The position numbers and the translations under genes were made by a program. A DNA stretch of 64,000 bases. It comes from Pantoea agglomerans NBRC 102470 (lineage in GTDB: Bacteria > Pseudomonadota > Gammaproteobacteria > Enterobacterales > Enterobacteriaceae). Under the pieces are notes generated by a model, which ran no database searches, had not been told where the DNA came from, and saw nothing but the letters and a program-made list of their open reading frames with translations. The stretch spans positions 372,001-436,000 of the forward strand of contig NZ_BCZA01000002.1 of assembly GCF_001598475.1 (NCBI RefSeq), written 5' to 3'. Positions 19,004 through 27,178 of this stretch are shown in pieces (the first letter of the stretch is position 1; every line of letters begins with the position of its first letter).

Positions 19004-20473
19004 TTAGAAATCGATGAGTACACTCTTCTGGCGCTGGCAGGCCTGAAACGCCTGGCGGCCTAAATCTTTACCAATGCCGGAGCCGAGAAAGCCACCGGTC
19101 GGAATGATGAAGTCGCCGGAACGCCCATAGCGGTTGATCCAGACGGTGCCCGCGTCAATGGCGCGCATTGCCCGCAGCGCGCGCGGCAGACTCAGGGTGT
19201 GAACACCGGCGCAGAGGCCATAGGTGTCATGGGCGGCCATCGCCAGTCCCTGCTCTTCATCATCAAACGTCTGCACCGTCAGCACCGGACCAAAAATCTC
19301 CTGCTGGACCGCCGGGTTATCCTGCGTCACGTGACTCAGCAGCGTGGGCTGCCAGAACCAGCCGTCGTCGGTGTCGGCAAAACGCCCACCGCCCACCAGC
19401 ACTTCTGCGCCCTGCGCTTTTGCCGCCTCAATAACCGAGCAGACTTTGTTGCCCTGTCGTTCGTCGATCAGCGGTGCATAGCGGCTGTCCTCCTGCCAGG
19501 TCACGCCCGGTTTAACCTCCCGGCAGAGTTGAGCCAGCCGCTCAACCAGCGGATCGGCAATGTTGCGCTGCACAATAAGTCGGGTGCCCGCCACGCAGGC
19601 CTGACCGCCGTTGGCGGTGAAGCCGCGCAGAATCCGCTGGGCCAGCACCTCCAGGTCACCCGCGTCATCAAACACAAGTTGTGGACTTTTGCCGCCCAGT
19701 TCCAGCGTCACCGGTTTCATGCCGTGCTGGGCGGCATCGCTCATAATGCGTTGACCGGTCAGGGTCGAGCCGGTAAACGAGACTTTGCGCACCAGCGGAT
19801 GTTTTACCAGCGCGCTGCCGGTCACCGCGCCACTGCCCTGTACAATGTTCAGCACGCCCGCCGGTAAGCCCGCCTGAATGGCCAGTTCGGCCATGCGCAC
19901 GGTAGAAAACGGGGTCAGTTCAGAGGGTTTAAGCACCACCGCATTGCCCGCCGCCAGCGCCGGTCCACATTTCCACGACGCCATCGACAGCGGGAAATTC
20001 CACGGGGTAATCGCGGCGATAACGCCATAAGGTTCGGCAATCAGCATGCCCAGGCTGCTGTCGCGGGTGGGAAAGAGATCCCCGCTGTATTTGTCAGCGC
20101 ATTCGGCATAGAAGCGAATCGCTTCGGCGGTAAAAGGAATTTCGTGCAGCACCACGTCATTGATCGGCCGGGTCGAGCCCAGCGCTTCCAGCTGTGCCAG
20201 CAGCGCGTCCTGCTCAATCAGATCGGCCCAGCGGCGCAGTACCCGTCCGCGTTCGCGCGGCGGACAACCGGACCAGCCGCTGCTTTTCAGCGCCTGATGC
20301 GCCACAGTCACGGCACGATCAACATCCTGCGGCGTGGCGTCCTGCAGCGTGGCATAGACCCTGCCATCGGAGGGACGTTTAACCTCAAAGGATGCGCCCT
20401 GGCTCTGGCAGTGCTGGCCGCCAATATAATGGCCAGCTGGAAGAGAAACTTTTTCCGGGTCGAAACTTAACAT
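19004..20473 (-). CDS. NAD(P)-dependent aldehyde dehydrogenase
   Basis: A 489-residue ALDH. Catalytic C293 is in [10 protein letters not shown], general base E258 in LELGGKSP, and the cofactor pocket shows TPWNFPL and LKPSELTP (K182). Family identity is firm; it is close to the PuuC/betaine-aldehyde group. As first gene after the sigma-54 promoter at 20559-20575 it heads the amine catabolic operon, and would oxidise the aldehyde formed by the PuuB-like enzyme. The start has AAGGAA upstream. Confidence 0.9.
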   Translation of the reverse strand: MLSFDPEKVSLPAGHYIGGQHCQSQGASFEVKRPSDGRVYATLQDATPQDVDRAVTVAHQALKSSGWSGCPPRERGRVLRRWADLIEQDALLAQLEALGSTRPINDVVLHEIPFTAEAIRFYAECADKYSGDLFPTRDSSLGMLIAEPYGVIAAITPWNFPLSMASWKCGPALAAGNAVVLKPSELTPFSTVRMAELAIQAGLPAGVLNIVQGSGAVTGSALVKHPLVRKVSFTGSTLTGQRIMSDAAQHGMKPVTLELGGKSPQLVFDDAGDLEVLAQRILRGFTANGGQACVAGTRLIVQRNIADPLVERLAQLCREVKPGVTWQEDSRYAPLIDERQGNKVCSVIEAAKAQGAEVLVGGGRFADTDDGWFWQPTLLSHVTQDNPAVQQEIFGPVLTVQTFDDEEQGLAMAAHDTYGLCAGVHTLSLPRALRAMRAIDAGTVWINRYGRSGDFIIPTGGFLGSGIGKDLGRQAFQACQRQKSVLIDF

Positions 20474-20558
20474 GGAAGAATTCCTTATTTGTTACACCCA
20501 TCAGTTGCTGGTTTATTAGCGTTTAAAACTGCCGGTTTCTGCGCTGTTAATAAGCTAA

Positions 20559-20575
20559 TGCAGAAAGTATGCCAG
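20559..20575 (-). promoter_or_regulatory. Candidate sigma-54 promoter of the amine catabolic operon
   Basis: On the minus strand the site reads CTGGCATACTTTCTGCA. The GG and GC are ten bases apart, the strict -24/-12 spacing for sigma-54, and TGGCA plus TGCA match the consensus. It lies about 86 bases before the aldehyde dehydrogenase start. This predicts NtrC-dependent, nitrogen-limited expression of the transporter-oxidoreductase genes downstream. Seen directly; function is inferred. Confidence 0.6.
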
Positions 20576-20703
20576 CCGGGCAAAAAATTAAAATGCGTTT
20601 AAAACAGTGCAAAAAAATTTTCTGCCGTATTGGCGGGGGATTTTTTGTGGAATTGCCGAACAATTAAACAGATGATTTACTTCACAAAATTTATGCGCCC
20701 TGC

Positions 20704-20731
20704 TGGTGCAACCTGCACGGAAATTGCACCA
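20704..20731. promoter_or_regulatory. Candidate NtrC-type enhancer half-sites
   Basis: TGGTGCA at 20704-20710 and TGCACCA at 20725-20731 are exact inverted copies of the NtrC half-site, but in everted order rather than the compact TGCACCA-N3-TGGTGCA of E. coli glnA. They lie about 130-170 bases upstream of the sigma-54 site, the normal range for an enhancer. Chance occurrence is possible. Confidence 0.35.
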
Positions 20732-20870
20732 AAGCGGATATTTCGGGTCAGGCGGCTCAATCCGGTTCACATGACCCGCCGATTTAACGACCCGCTTCAC
20801 ATCCCTGATAAATTCTTTAATTTTTCAGAACAATTATTTGACGCCGGTAAGTTTTTACGGAGCCTCAGGC

Positions 20871-20908
20871 AAAAAAAGGCCAGCCGGATTATCCGGCTGG
20901 CCTTTTTT
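20871..20908. terminator. Bidirectional rho-independent terminator after gabD
   Basis: A 10-bp perfect stem (GGCCAGCCGG with its complement, 20878-20902) is flanked by seven A on the left and six T on the right, so it can stop transcription on either strand. It lies just past the gabD stop. The rest of 20474-20917 holds the promoter elements listed and no credible gene. Confidence 0.85.
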
Positions 20909-20917
20909 CATTTTTAG

Positions 20918-22375
20918 TTACAGACTGCCAATGTGAAATGTTTTCTGTTCCAGATATTCATCAATTCCGTAGCGGGAACCTTCCCGGCCAATACCGGAGA
21001 GTTTCACGCCGCCAAACGGCGCGACCTCCAGGGAAATGGCGCCGGTATTAAAGCCGACCATGCCAAACTCCAGCGCCTCCGCTACCCGCCATGCGCGCCG
21101 GATGTTCTCGGTAAAGAAATAGGCACCCAGGCCGTAGGGCGTGTCATTTGCCATCGCGATCGCCTCCTCTTCATCGTCGAAGATAAACAGCGGCGCGACC
21201 GGACCAAACGTCTCTTCATGGGCGATGCGCATGGTGGCGGTGACCTCACCGAGCACCGTGGGCTGCACAAAGGTCCCGTTGCCCTGGCTGATGCCGCCGG
21301 TCAGCAGCGTTGCACCCTGACTGAGCGCATCATCGATATGACCGTTCACTTTCTCCACCGCGCGGCTGTTGATCAAGGGACCAATAGTGCTGTCGGGCGC
21401 AAAACCATCCCCCACTTTCAGGGTGGCGACCGCCTCCAGCAACCGGGCGGTGAAACGCGGATAGATACTTCGCTGCACCAGGATGCGGTTAGCGCAGACG
21501 CAGGTTTGTCCTGCGTTGCGGAACTTGCTGAGCATGACCCCCGCGACGGCAATCTCAATATCGGCATCATCAAACACGATCAGCGGCGCGTTGCCACCCA
21601 GCTCCAGACTCAGGCGCTTGATGCTGTCGGCGCTCTGTTGCATCAGTAACTGTCCGATGCGGGTTGAACCGGTAAAGGAGATTTTACGTACCGTGCGGCT
21701 TTCAGTCAGCGTCGCGCCAATCTCCGTGGGCAGGCCGGTCAGCACCTGCAGCACGCCGGACGGGAAGCCCGCGCGCTCTGCCAGCACCGCCAGTGCCAGC
21801 GCCGACAGCGGCGTCAACTCAGAAGGTTTAACAATAATCGGGCATCCGGCGGCCAGCGCGGGCGCCACCTTGCGGGTGATCATCGCAATCGGGAAGTTCC
21901 ACGGCGTGATCGCGGCGGCAACGCCTACCGGCTGTTTCAGCACCAGGATTCGCCGGTCCTCGCTGGGCGCGGGAATGGTGTCGCCATAGATGCGGCGTGC
22001 CTCTTCCGCGAACCATTTCACGAAGCTGGCTCCATAGAGCACTTCGCCTCTGGCTTCCGCCAGCGGTTTGCCCTGCTCGGCGGTCATGATAATCGCCAGG
22101 TCGTCAGCATGTTCAATAATCAGTTGATGCCACTTTTCCAGCAGCGCGGCACGGCTGGCATTGGTAGTTTTGCCCCAGCTGATGCGCACCGTTTCCGCAT
22201 AAGCTATCGCCTGCCCGGTTTCTGCCCGACCCAGTGCCGGAATCGTCGCCAGGGTTTCGCCCGTGGCGGGATCGATAACCGGCAGCGTGGCGCCCTGATG
22301 CGCATCCTGCCAGCGTCCATTAAACAGCGCCTGCTGGCGCAGCAGATCGCTATCGTTAAGTTGTAGTCGCGACAT
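20918..22375 (-). CDS. gabD: Succinate-semialdehyde dehydrogenase (GabD type)
   Basis: A 485-residue ALDH with catalytic C292 in AGQTCVCANR, E258 in LELGGNAP and K183 in VKPSELTP. The CVC pair and the C-terminal GMVGFNTG and FGGVKLSGIGREG motifs are typical of GabD. It oxidises succinate semialdehyde to succinate with NADP, finishing the 4-aminobutyrate route begun by GabT. It has its own leader (160 bases after cbl, start after AAGGGG) and a strong terminator behind it, so it is probably monocistronic. Several GabD-like paralogues exist in enterobacteria, so a related semialdehyde is possible. Confidence 0.85.
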   Translation of the reverse strand: MSRLQLNDSDLLRQQALFNGRWQDAHQGATLPVIDPATGETLATIPALGRAETGQAIAYAETVRISWGKTTNASRAALLEKWHQLIIEHADDLAIIMTAEQGKPLAEARGEVLYGASFVKWFAEEARRIYGDTIPAPSEDRRILVLKQPVGVAAAITPWNFPIAMITRKVAPALAAGCPIIVKPSELTPLSALALAVLAERAGFPSGVLQVLTGLPTEIGATLTESRTVRKISFTGSTRIGQLLMQQSADSIKRLSLELGGNAPLIVFDDADIEIAVAGVMLSKFRNAGQTCVCANRILVQRSIYPRFTARLLEAVATLKVGDGFAPDSTIGPLINSRAVEKVNGHIDDALSQGATLLTGGISQGNGTFVQPTVLGEVTATMRIAHEETFGPVAPLFIFDDEEEAIAMANDTPYGLGAYFFTENIRRAWRVAEALEFGMVGFNTGAISLEVAPFGGVKLSGIGREGSRYGIDEYLEQKTFHIGSL

Positions 22376-22535
22376 ATCATCCCCTTGTGGTCAGCTGATT
22401 CCACTTTATCGCGCCGGGTCAGCGCAGGATGTTGTTGTGCGGGGTGAGAAAGGTCGATAGGGGAGATTTTCGCAATGATTTGAAATTTTATGCCGTGCGG
22501 AAACAGGCGCGCATCCGGGTGGATGCGCCGTGTGC

Positions 22536-23495
22536 TTAAATCTGGAAGTCGATAACCGGTTCGTCGTCATTGCTGTAGGAGAGCGCCTGACGCTTGATCT
22601 CTTCCAGCGACAGGTTGGCGTTGCAGAGTTCCAGGAACTGCCAGACGTAGTTGCGTTGCAGCTGGCCGCGCTTGAGGCCGAGCCATACGGTGCTGGCATC
22701 GAACAGATGGGTGGCATCGAGGCGTACCAGCTCTTCACTCTCTTCAGTTTCACACGCCTGATCGGCCAGTATCCCCACGCCTAAACCGAGTTTGACGTAG
22801 GTTTTCACCACATCGGAGTCCTGAGCACTGAGCACGATATCTGGTTTTAAACCGGCCGTCTGAAACGCACGGTCAACCCGCGAACGTCCGGTGATACCCT
22901 GCCGGTAGGTGATCAGCGGATAGCGGCTGAGCGTGCTCAGTGAAACCGGCTGGTTCTGCACCAGTTCATGTCCTTTCGGCACCAGTAAGGCGTGATGCCA
23001 GCTGAACCAGGGGAACGCCGCCAGGCTGCTGTTGTTGACCAGTAATTCACTGGCGATGCCAATGTCCGCCTCACCCGCCAGCAGCATGGTGACAATTTCC
23101 TGCGGCGAACCCTGATTGAGTTCAAGCCGGACGTTAGGATAGAGCTGACGAAACGCTTTGATGACTTTCGGCAGGCTGTAACGCGCCTGAGTATGGGTAG
23201 TGGCTATGGTCAGGATGCCGCTGGTTTCATTGGTAAAGACATCGGCCAGACGTCGTACTTTGCCCGCTTCATCCAGGATACGCTCAGCGATGGTCAGCAG
23301 CGCTTTGCCCGGCTCGGTCATCCCCAGCAGGCGCTTGCCGCGACGGATAAAGATCTCAACCCCGAGTTCATCTTCCAGGTCACGAATATGCCGACTTACT
23401 CCCGACTGGGAGGTAAACAGCGTATTAGCGACTTCCGTTAAGTTAAACTCACAGCGGGCCGCCTCGCGGATGATTTTAAGCTGCTGGAAATTCAC
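22536..23495 (-). CDS. cbl: Cbl, CysB-like LysR regulator of sulfur-starvation genes
   Basis: A 319-residue LysR regulator that closely follows E. coli Cbl from start (MNFQQLKIIREAARCE) through TSQSGVSRHIRDLEDELG, the sulfur-regulator signature TTHTQARYSLP, and VLSAQDSDVVKTYV to the end. Cbl senses adenosine phosphosulfate and switches on genes for organosulfur use when sulfate is short. Translation starts at a GTG after GGGAGG. In E. coli cbl lies directly downstream of nac; here the same order and strand are kept but 2.3 kb are inserted between them. Confidence 0.92.
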   Translation of the reverse strand: MNFQQLKIIREAARCEFNLTEVANTLFTSQSGVSRHIRDLEDELGVEIFIRRGKRLLGMTEPGKALLTIAERILDEAGKVRRLADVFTNETSGILTIATTHTQARYSLPKVIKAFRQLYPNVRLELNQGSPQEIVTMLLAGEADIGIASELLVNNSSLAAFPWFSWHHALLVPKGHELVQNQPVSLSTLSRYPLITYRQGITGRSRVDRAFQTAGLKPDIVLSAQDSDVVKTYVKLGLGVGILADQACETEESEELVRLDATHLFDASTVWLGLKRGQLQRNYVWQFLELCNANLSLEEIKRQALSYSNDDEPVIDFQI

Positions 23496-23681
23496 GGTAT
23501 TTACCTCCCTTTACATAATCTGATTATCTGATGGTAAGAACTATTATTGATAACCGGAAATACTAAAAAATTCGGATTTATGACTTTAGGGAATAACGGG
23601 GTGGGTTTTGGGGGTGCAGAGAGGTTTGAGATGGGCGGCCGGACTTCAGAGTTTGACCTGAAACCCGGCCTGGGGGAGAGG

Positions 23682-24134
23682 CTATTTTACAGAAGGCGAT
23701 AGATTACGCATTCTGGCGCTCTCTGCTTTCATCTCTTCATAGCTTGCTTCCAGGATCCACAGACAGGTCGCACCCTGGTCAGTTGCCAGTAGCGCCAGAC
23801 GGGTTTGTTGATAAAAATCCTCTATAAAGGCTGTAGGTTGCTCAGCCGGAACGCTGCAGACAATGTCTGTACCTGCCATATGGGGCCAGGATCTGGCGTC
23901 AATAACCCGGAGCGTCTCCAGCACGCCCGGGGTATTCTTTGCTAACGCCGAGGCAAGGGCATCCTCCATCCGGGTTGCCTGCTGAACATCAGCCGTAGCT
24001 GCCAGTTGGGGCACTTTTGCAAGCCAGGCTTGCTCTCCTGACGCGATGCCCTTCAGCGAATTTTCCCAGTCGGATGTATTCGCTCCAGCCCAGACCGCGA
24101 AGGGCAGAAGGCCAATCAATATCAGATATTTCAT
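23682..24134 (-). CDS. Putative periplasmic immunity protein for the Tlde1-type effector
   Basis: A 150-residue protein with a clear Sec signal (MKYLILIGLLPFAVWAGA, cleavage near 18). The mature part has two cysteines (in DIVCSVPAEQ and GATCLWILE) that could form a disulfide. I do not recognise the family from sequence. The start codon overlaps the stop of the effector gene (ATGA), and it ends the hcp-effector unit, exactly where T6SS immunity genes sit. Since the effector attacks peptidoglycan, a periplasmic inhibitor is the logical partner. Role is inferred from position and export signal. Confidence 0.65.
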   Translation of the reverse strand: MKYLILIGLLPFAVWAGANTSDWENSLKGIASGEQAWLAKVPQLAATADVQQATRMEDALASALAKNTPGVLETLRVIDARSWPHMAGTDIVCSVPAEQPTAFIEDFYQQTRLALLATDQGATCLWILEASYEEMKAESARMRNLSPSVK

Positions 24135-24487
24135 CGGACCACCTCCAGCGTCCCGCCTTCACGCAGCACGCGTCGCCGGGTTGCAAGTGACATAATGATG
24201 CAGCCTTCTGAGGCGAAGCCCGCTGGCTTATTGACCCTTTCGCCATGAATGCGAAATGCCGAACGGCCAAAAGACTCTCCGGAAGTCTGCACCAGAATAA
24301 TGGTCAGGGGTCCTTTTGATGTGGAGTGCCCTGCAATTCTGTACGTTCCCTGAGGAAGGGGCCCCATCCCTCTTACATGCTGGCGATCGGGATTATTTTT
24401 GTTAGTCAGACTACCTGAGTAGCCGGCCTCAATAAATTCACTGTTGTGGTATAAGTGACCCGTGCTTTGCTCATATGTCCATGTCAT
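24131..24487 (-). CDS. Tlde1-type type VI effector (DUF2778, L,D-transpeptidase-like)
   Basis: A 118-residue protein matching the Tlde1/DUF2778 pattern: it opens with TWTYEQSTGHLYH, has GPLPQGTYRI near 42-51, and carries the catalytic pair H81 (RIHGE) and C96 (SEGCI). Characterised Tlde1 proteins are T6SS toxins that act as L,D-carboxypeptidase and L,D-transpeptidase on tetrapeptide stems in the target periplasm. It has no signal peptide, as expected for a protein injected by Hcp. The gene starts 12 bases after hcp and overlaps the immunity candidate. Confidence 0.82.
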   Translation of the reverse strand: MTWTYEQSTGHLYHNSEFIEAGYSGSLTNKNNPDRQHVRGMGPLPQGTYRIAGHSTSKGPLTIILVQTSGESFGRSAFRIHGERVNKPAGFASEGCIIMSLATRRRVLREGGTLEVVR

Positions 24488-24499
24488 CGTTATATTCCT

Positions 24500-24991
24500 T
24501 TATGCTGTCACTCGATCATTCCAGCTGTCCGAGTGGACGATATTTCCGTCTGCATATCGCCAGGTAATTTTTTCGTAAATCAGCTCTACAGTTTCCAGAT
24601 GATCCCGCGCCTCACCATAGCGGGATTTAACGTCATACATCATCGGGCCCACACAGATAACGGTTACGCCTTCCATCAAAGTATTGAAATATTCCACCTC
24701 CTGCCCCGCGTCATTTATCCGGTAAAATCTTATTTCCGCTGAGCAAAGCTTTTGACCTGAGGTCACAGCCCTGTAAAGGCAGGGACTGGACTTATCGATC
24801 TCTTTATCAAAACTGTAAGAAGCGTGTTCGTGGACAGCGGTTGTTTTACCCGTCACGTTGTCTGTGGAGAGCATGACGCCGTGATTCAGGCCGAGGACTT
24901 CAATAGCGCCTTCACGACCTGCCACGTCGACTGATCCGACAATAATGTTGTTACCGTCATCTTTAAGCCAGAGATAAGCTGGAATAGCCAT
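24500..24991 (-). CDS. hcp: Hcp-family type VI secretion tube protein (TssD)
   Basis: A 163-residue Hcp1-type protein: MAIPAYLWLKDDGN at the start, then the conserved GREGAIEVLGLNHGV and HEHASYSFDKEIDKSSPCLYRAV segments, and a C-terminal LETVELIYEKITWRY strand. Hcp hexamers stack into the T6SS tube and carry small effectors in the lumen. I choose ATG 24991 since GGAG lies eight bases ahead; an upstream ATG (25006) holds that site. No other T6SS structural gene is in the window, so this is an orphan hcp with its cargo, relying on a main cluster elsewhere. Confidence 0.9.
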   Translation of the reverse strand: MAIPAYLWLKDDGNNIIVGSVDVAGREGAIEVLGLNHGVMLSTDNVTGKTTAVHEHASYSFDKEIDKSSPCLYRAVTSGQKLCSAEIRFYRINDAGQEVEYFNTLMEGVTVICVGPMMYDVKSRYGEARDHLETVELIYEKITWRYADGNIVHSDSWNDRVTA

Positions 24992-25374
24992 CGTTTTAAA
25001 CTCCATTTTAAAAAGAGAAAGCCAGCCTGTTTTCTGCTGACAGGCCCACTGCTTTCACAGCCTGATTAAACTATCTTCCGGCAAACATCAGATCAATTTT
25101 CATACAGCGTAAAATCAACCTGATTGAAGTTTTATTGTTTCAGATATAGAGATCGCGGAATAACCCGGTATCAGGGAAATAAAAACGTGCCCAAAAGCTA
25201 TTCAGAATAATTTAAAAGTCGCATCAGCAATTCTTCACGCCAACATGGATTTATCATTCGTGCTATGAAGTTCACATTGTGTCGAAATGGAAAGATAGAA
25301 CCTCTTCCTGTCCAGCCAGTAAACAGCTTTGTGCAGCAAATAAATACAGAAATTACAGACGAAGGTTTACCAGA

Positions 25375-25589
25375 GGCGTCCGGAGCGCTGAGGAACAACC
25401 GCAGGCAAGGATGAGCCGACAGGACGTCGGCGAAAGGGCGGTACGAGCCAGGGATGGCGAGTCCGGACGGTCCGTCGGCCGCAGGGCGTGACGAAGGCAC
25501 CCCGCACAGCGGGGCGCGCAGGCAGCCGGACGCCGGGATTGTTAAGGGGCGGGCGTCCGCCCCTTGACGCGTCCGCCTGCTCAGGCAAC
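25375..25589. repeat. GC-rich, structured intergenic element
   Basis: This stretch upstream of hcp is much richer in GC than the AT-rich 25.0-25.3 kb beside it and is full of short inverted repeats, including CCCCGCACAGCGGGG near 25501 and a perfect 9-bp stem with AAGGGGCGG and its complement at 25542-25564. Short ORFs across it look spurious. It resembles dispersed intergenic repeats of enterobacteria, but I cannot name a family. The rest of 25007-25375 holds no gene I can support. Confidence 0.5.
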
Positions 25590-25772
25590 CTGAAACTCCC
25601 GAACGCCTGGCGGGCGTAACCCGCTCAGTGCTAACGCGGGGCTAAGTGATCTAAAACTCCCATATGTTTGGCGGGCGTAAACCGCTCAGCGCTAACGCGC
25701 GGCTAAGTGACCTGAAACTCCCATACGCCTGGCGGGCGTAACCCGCTCAGTGCAAGCCCGCTGCAAAGCGAA
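25590..25772. repeat. Three 61-bp direct tandem repeats
   Basis: Units begin at 25590, 25651 and 25712, spaced exactly 61 bases. Each reads CTRAAACTCCC, a variable triplet region, then a GGCGGGCGTAA core, CCGCTCAG and, in the first two, GCTAACGC and GGCTAAGTGA. The third unit decays after CCGCTCAGTG. Units are imperfect and contiguous, with no spacers, so this is not a CRISPR. They lie between nac and hcp. Confidence 0.85.
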
Positions 25773-25806
25773 ACCGGCTGGTTGCCAGCCCGCTGCAAGC
25801 GACCTC

Positions 25807-26724
25807 TTAACTCACTAACATTAACTCCCGCTCCTCACTCAGCGGCTTATTCAGCAGCGACAGCAGAATGTTCTTCACTGCCTGCGCTGAAGGCGACAGC
25901 GGCAACCGGGCGGAGACGTTCAGTGACAGCGGCAGACTCAATGACGGGCTGTTGATGCGTGACATCCAGGCATCGGTGGAACCCACCAGCGAACGGGCGG
26001 CGGACTCAGGTAATACGGTCACGCCCATGCCGCTGGAAATGGCTGCGGTCAGGGTTGAAATCGATTCGATCTCACCGATGATGCGTGCACTTAGCCGACG
26101 CAGCGAAAAGGCCTCATCGACCCGCTTGCGCACTGCGCTGTAATCACGCGGTAAGAACAGACTCATCTGCGCCACATCGGCCAGATCGACGCTGGCTCCC
26201 GGGTAATCGGTGGCGCCTACCAGAAAGAGATCCTCTTTCATCAGCGGCATGCTGGTGATCCCGGCAGTGGGCGCGCGATCGTACAATACCGCCATATCCA
26301 GCTGACCGTTCATCACTTTCTCATTCAGCACGCTGCCGCTATTTTCGTGCAGGTAAACCAGCACTTCCGGAAATTGATCGCGCACGGTCTGCAACAGCGG
26401 CATGGTCAGCGATGAAGCCGCCGTGCCTGGGGCAAGCCCAATCGATACCTGTCCACTCAGCACCTGACCGGCGTTAATTACCGCAGTCTGGGCCTGCTCA
26501 CACTGGCGCAGAATGGTGCGCGCATGACCATAGAGAATCTTACCCGCCTCAGTTGGCGTAACGCCGCGCTTGGTACGAATCAGCAACTGCTGATCCAGTT
26601 CATTTTCCAGCGTCGCGACCTGCTGACTGAGTGCAGGCTGGGCGATGTGCAACACTTCTGCTGCCTGCGTCAGACTGCCGATATCGACGATTTTCACAAA
26701 GTACTTCAGTCGTCTTAAATTCAT
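25807..26724 (-). CDS. nac: Nac, nitrogen assimilation control LysR regulator
   Basis: A 305-residue LysR regulator nearly colinear with E. coli Nac: MNLRRLKYFVKIVDIGSLTQ, HIAQPALSQQVATLE, RTKRGVTPTEAGKILY, then GLAPGTAASSLTMPLLQ and SLRRLSARIIGEIES, ending LMLVS. Nac adapts sigma-70 promoters to nitrogen limitation and is itself made only when NtrC is active. The true start is residue 25 of the longest frame (26724), where homology begins. A sigma-54 promoter at 26791-26807 supports this. It lies in the nac-cbl-tRNA-Asn neighbourhood of E. coli. Confidence 0.93.
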   Translation of the reverse strand: MNLRRLKYFVKIVDIGSLTQAAEVLHIAQPALSQQVATLENELDQQLLIRTKRGVTPTEAGKILYGHARTILRQCEQAQTAVINAGQVLSGQVSIGLAPGTAASSLTMPLLQTVRDQFPEVLVYLHENSGSVLNEKVMNGQLDMAVLYDRAPTAGITSMPLMKEDLFLVGATDYPGASVDLADVAQMSLFLPRDYSAVRKRVDEAFSLRRLSARIIGEIESISTLTAAISSGMGVTVLPESAARSLVGSTDAWMSRINSPSLSLPLSLNVSARLPLSPSAQAVKNILLSLLNKPLSEERELMLVS

Positions 26725-26790
26725 CTTGCCTCCGTCACTCACCCCGAATAGCGAAATGGGTCTGATCCCATCGCCCTGATAACAGAGATT

Positions 26791-26807
26791 TTGCAAGATG
26801 CAGGCCA
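26791..26807 (-). promoter_or_regulatory. Sigma-54 promoter of nac
   Basis: On the minus strand TGGCCTGCATCTTGCAA matches TGGC-N7-TTGC with the exact -24/-12 spacing. It lies 67-83 bases before the nac start, in the position where nac is driven by sigma-54 and NtrC in enterobacteria. Confidence 0.78.
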
Positions 26808-26937
26808 GGTTTAAAAAACTCAGGCCATCAGGCAGCCAGATTTTTCCTAACGGCCCGGAAAATAAGCGTTTCTGATTACCTCTTATGGGTTAATAAGGAT
26901 CAGGAATGGCTGAGAAGAGAGAGTAAAGCCGTCAGGC

Positions 26938-26952
26938 GCACTGTGACAGTGC
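26938..26952. promoter_or_regulatory. Palindrome upstream of nac, candidate NtrC site
   Basis: GCACTGTGACAGTGC is a 15-base perfect palindrome about 135 bases upstream of the nac -24 element, the distance of an enhancer. Its outer GCAC/GTGC match the NtrC half-site, but the inner bases differ from the usual GCACCA. A weaker dyad with TGCA ends lies near 27007-27028. The interval 26725-27125 has no credible gene. Confidence 0.35.
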
Positions 26953-27125
26953 AGACGCTGCGAGTCAGACGTGCAGAAAAGTGATGACAGGTTGTACAGT
27001 TTGAGTGCAGTGGAAACGCATTGCACCTGATGAAGGCTTGCAGGGCCTGAACAGAGGCGTGAAAAACAGGGAGTGAATGTAACCGCTATCAGCAGGATTT
27101 CTTATCGCTGACGAATGCCGGATGA

Positions 27126-27171
27126 TAAAAAGCAACCGTTGCCCTCTCCCGCATCCGGAAGAAGGCAACGG
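27126..27171 (-). terminator. Terminator of the sugar ABC transporter operon
   Basis: On the minus strand an 8-bp stem (CCGTTGCC, 27135-27142, paired with 27164-27171) is followed by TTGCTTTTT. It lies eight bases past the permease stop. Confidence 0.75.
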
Positions 27172-27178
27172 CTACTGA

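Noticed and set aside
25590..25772. CRISPR array
   Set aside because: The 61-bp units are contiguous with no unique spacers and no cas genes are near.
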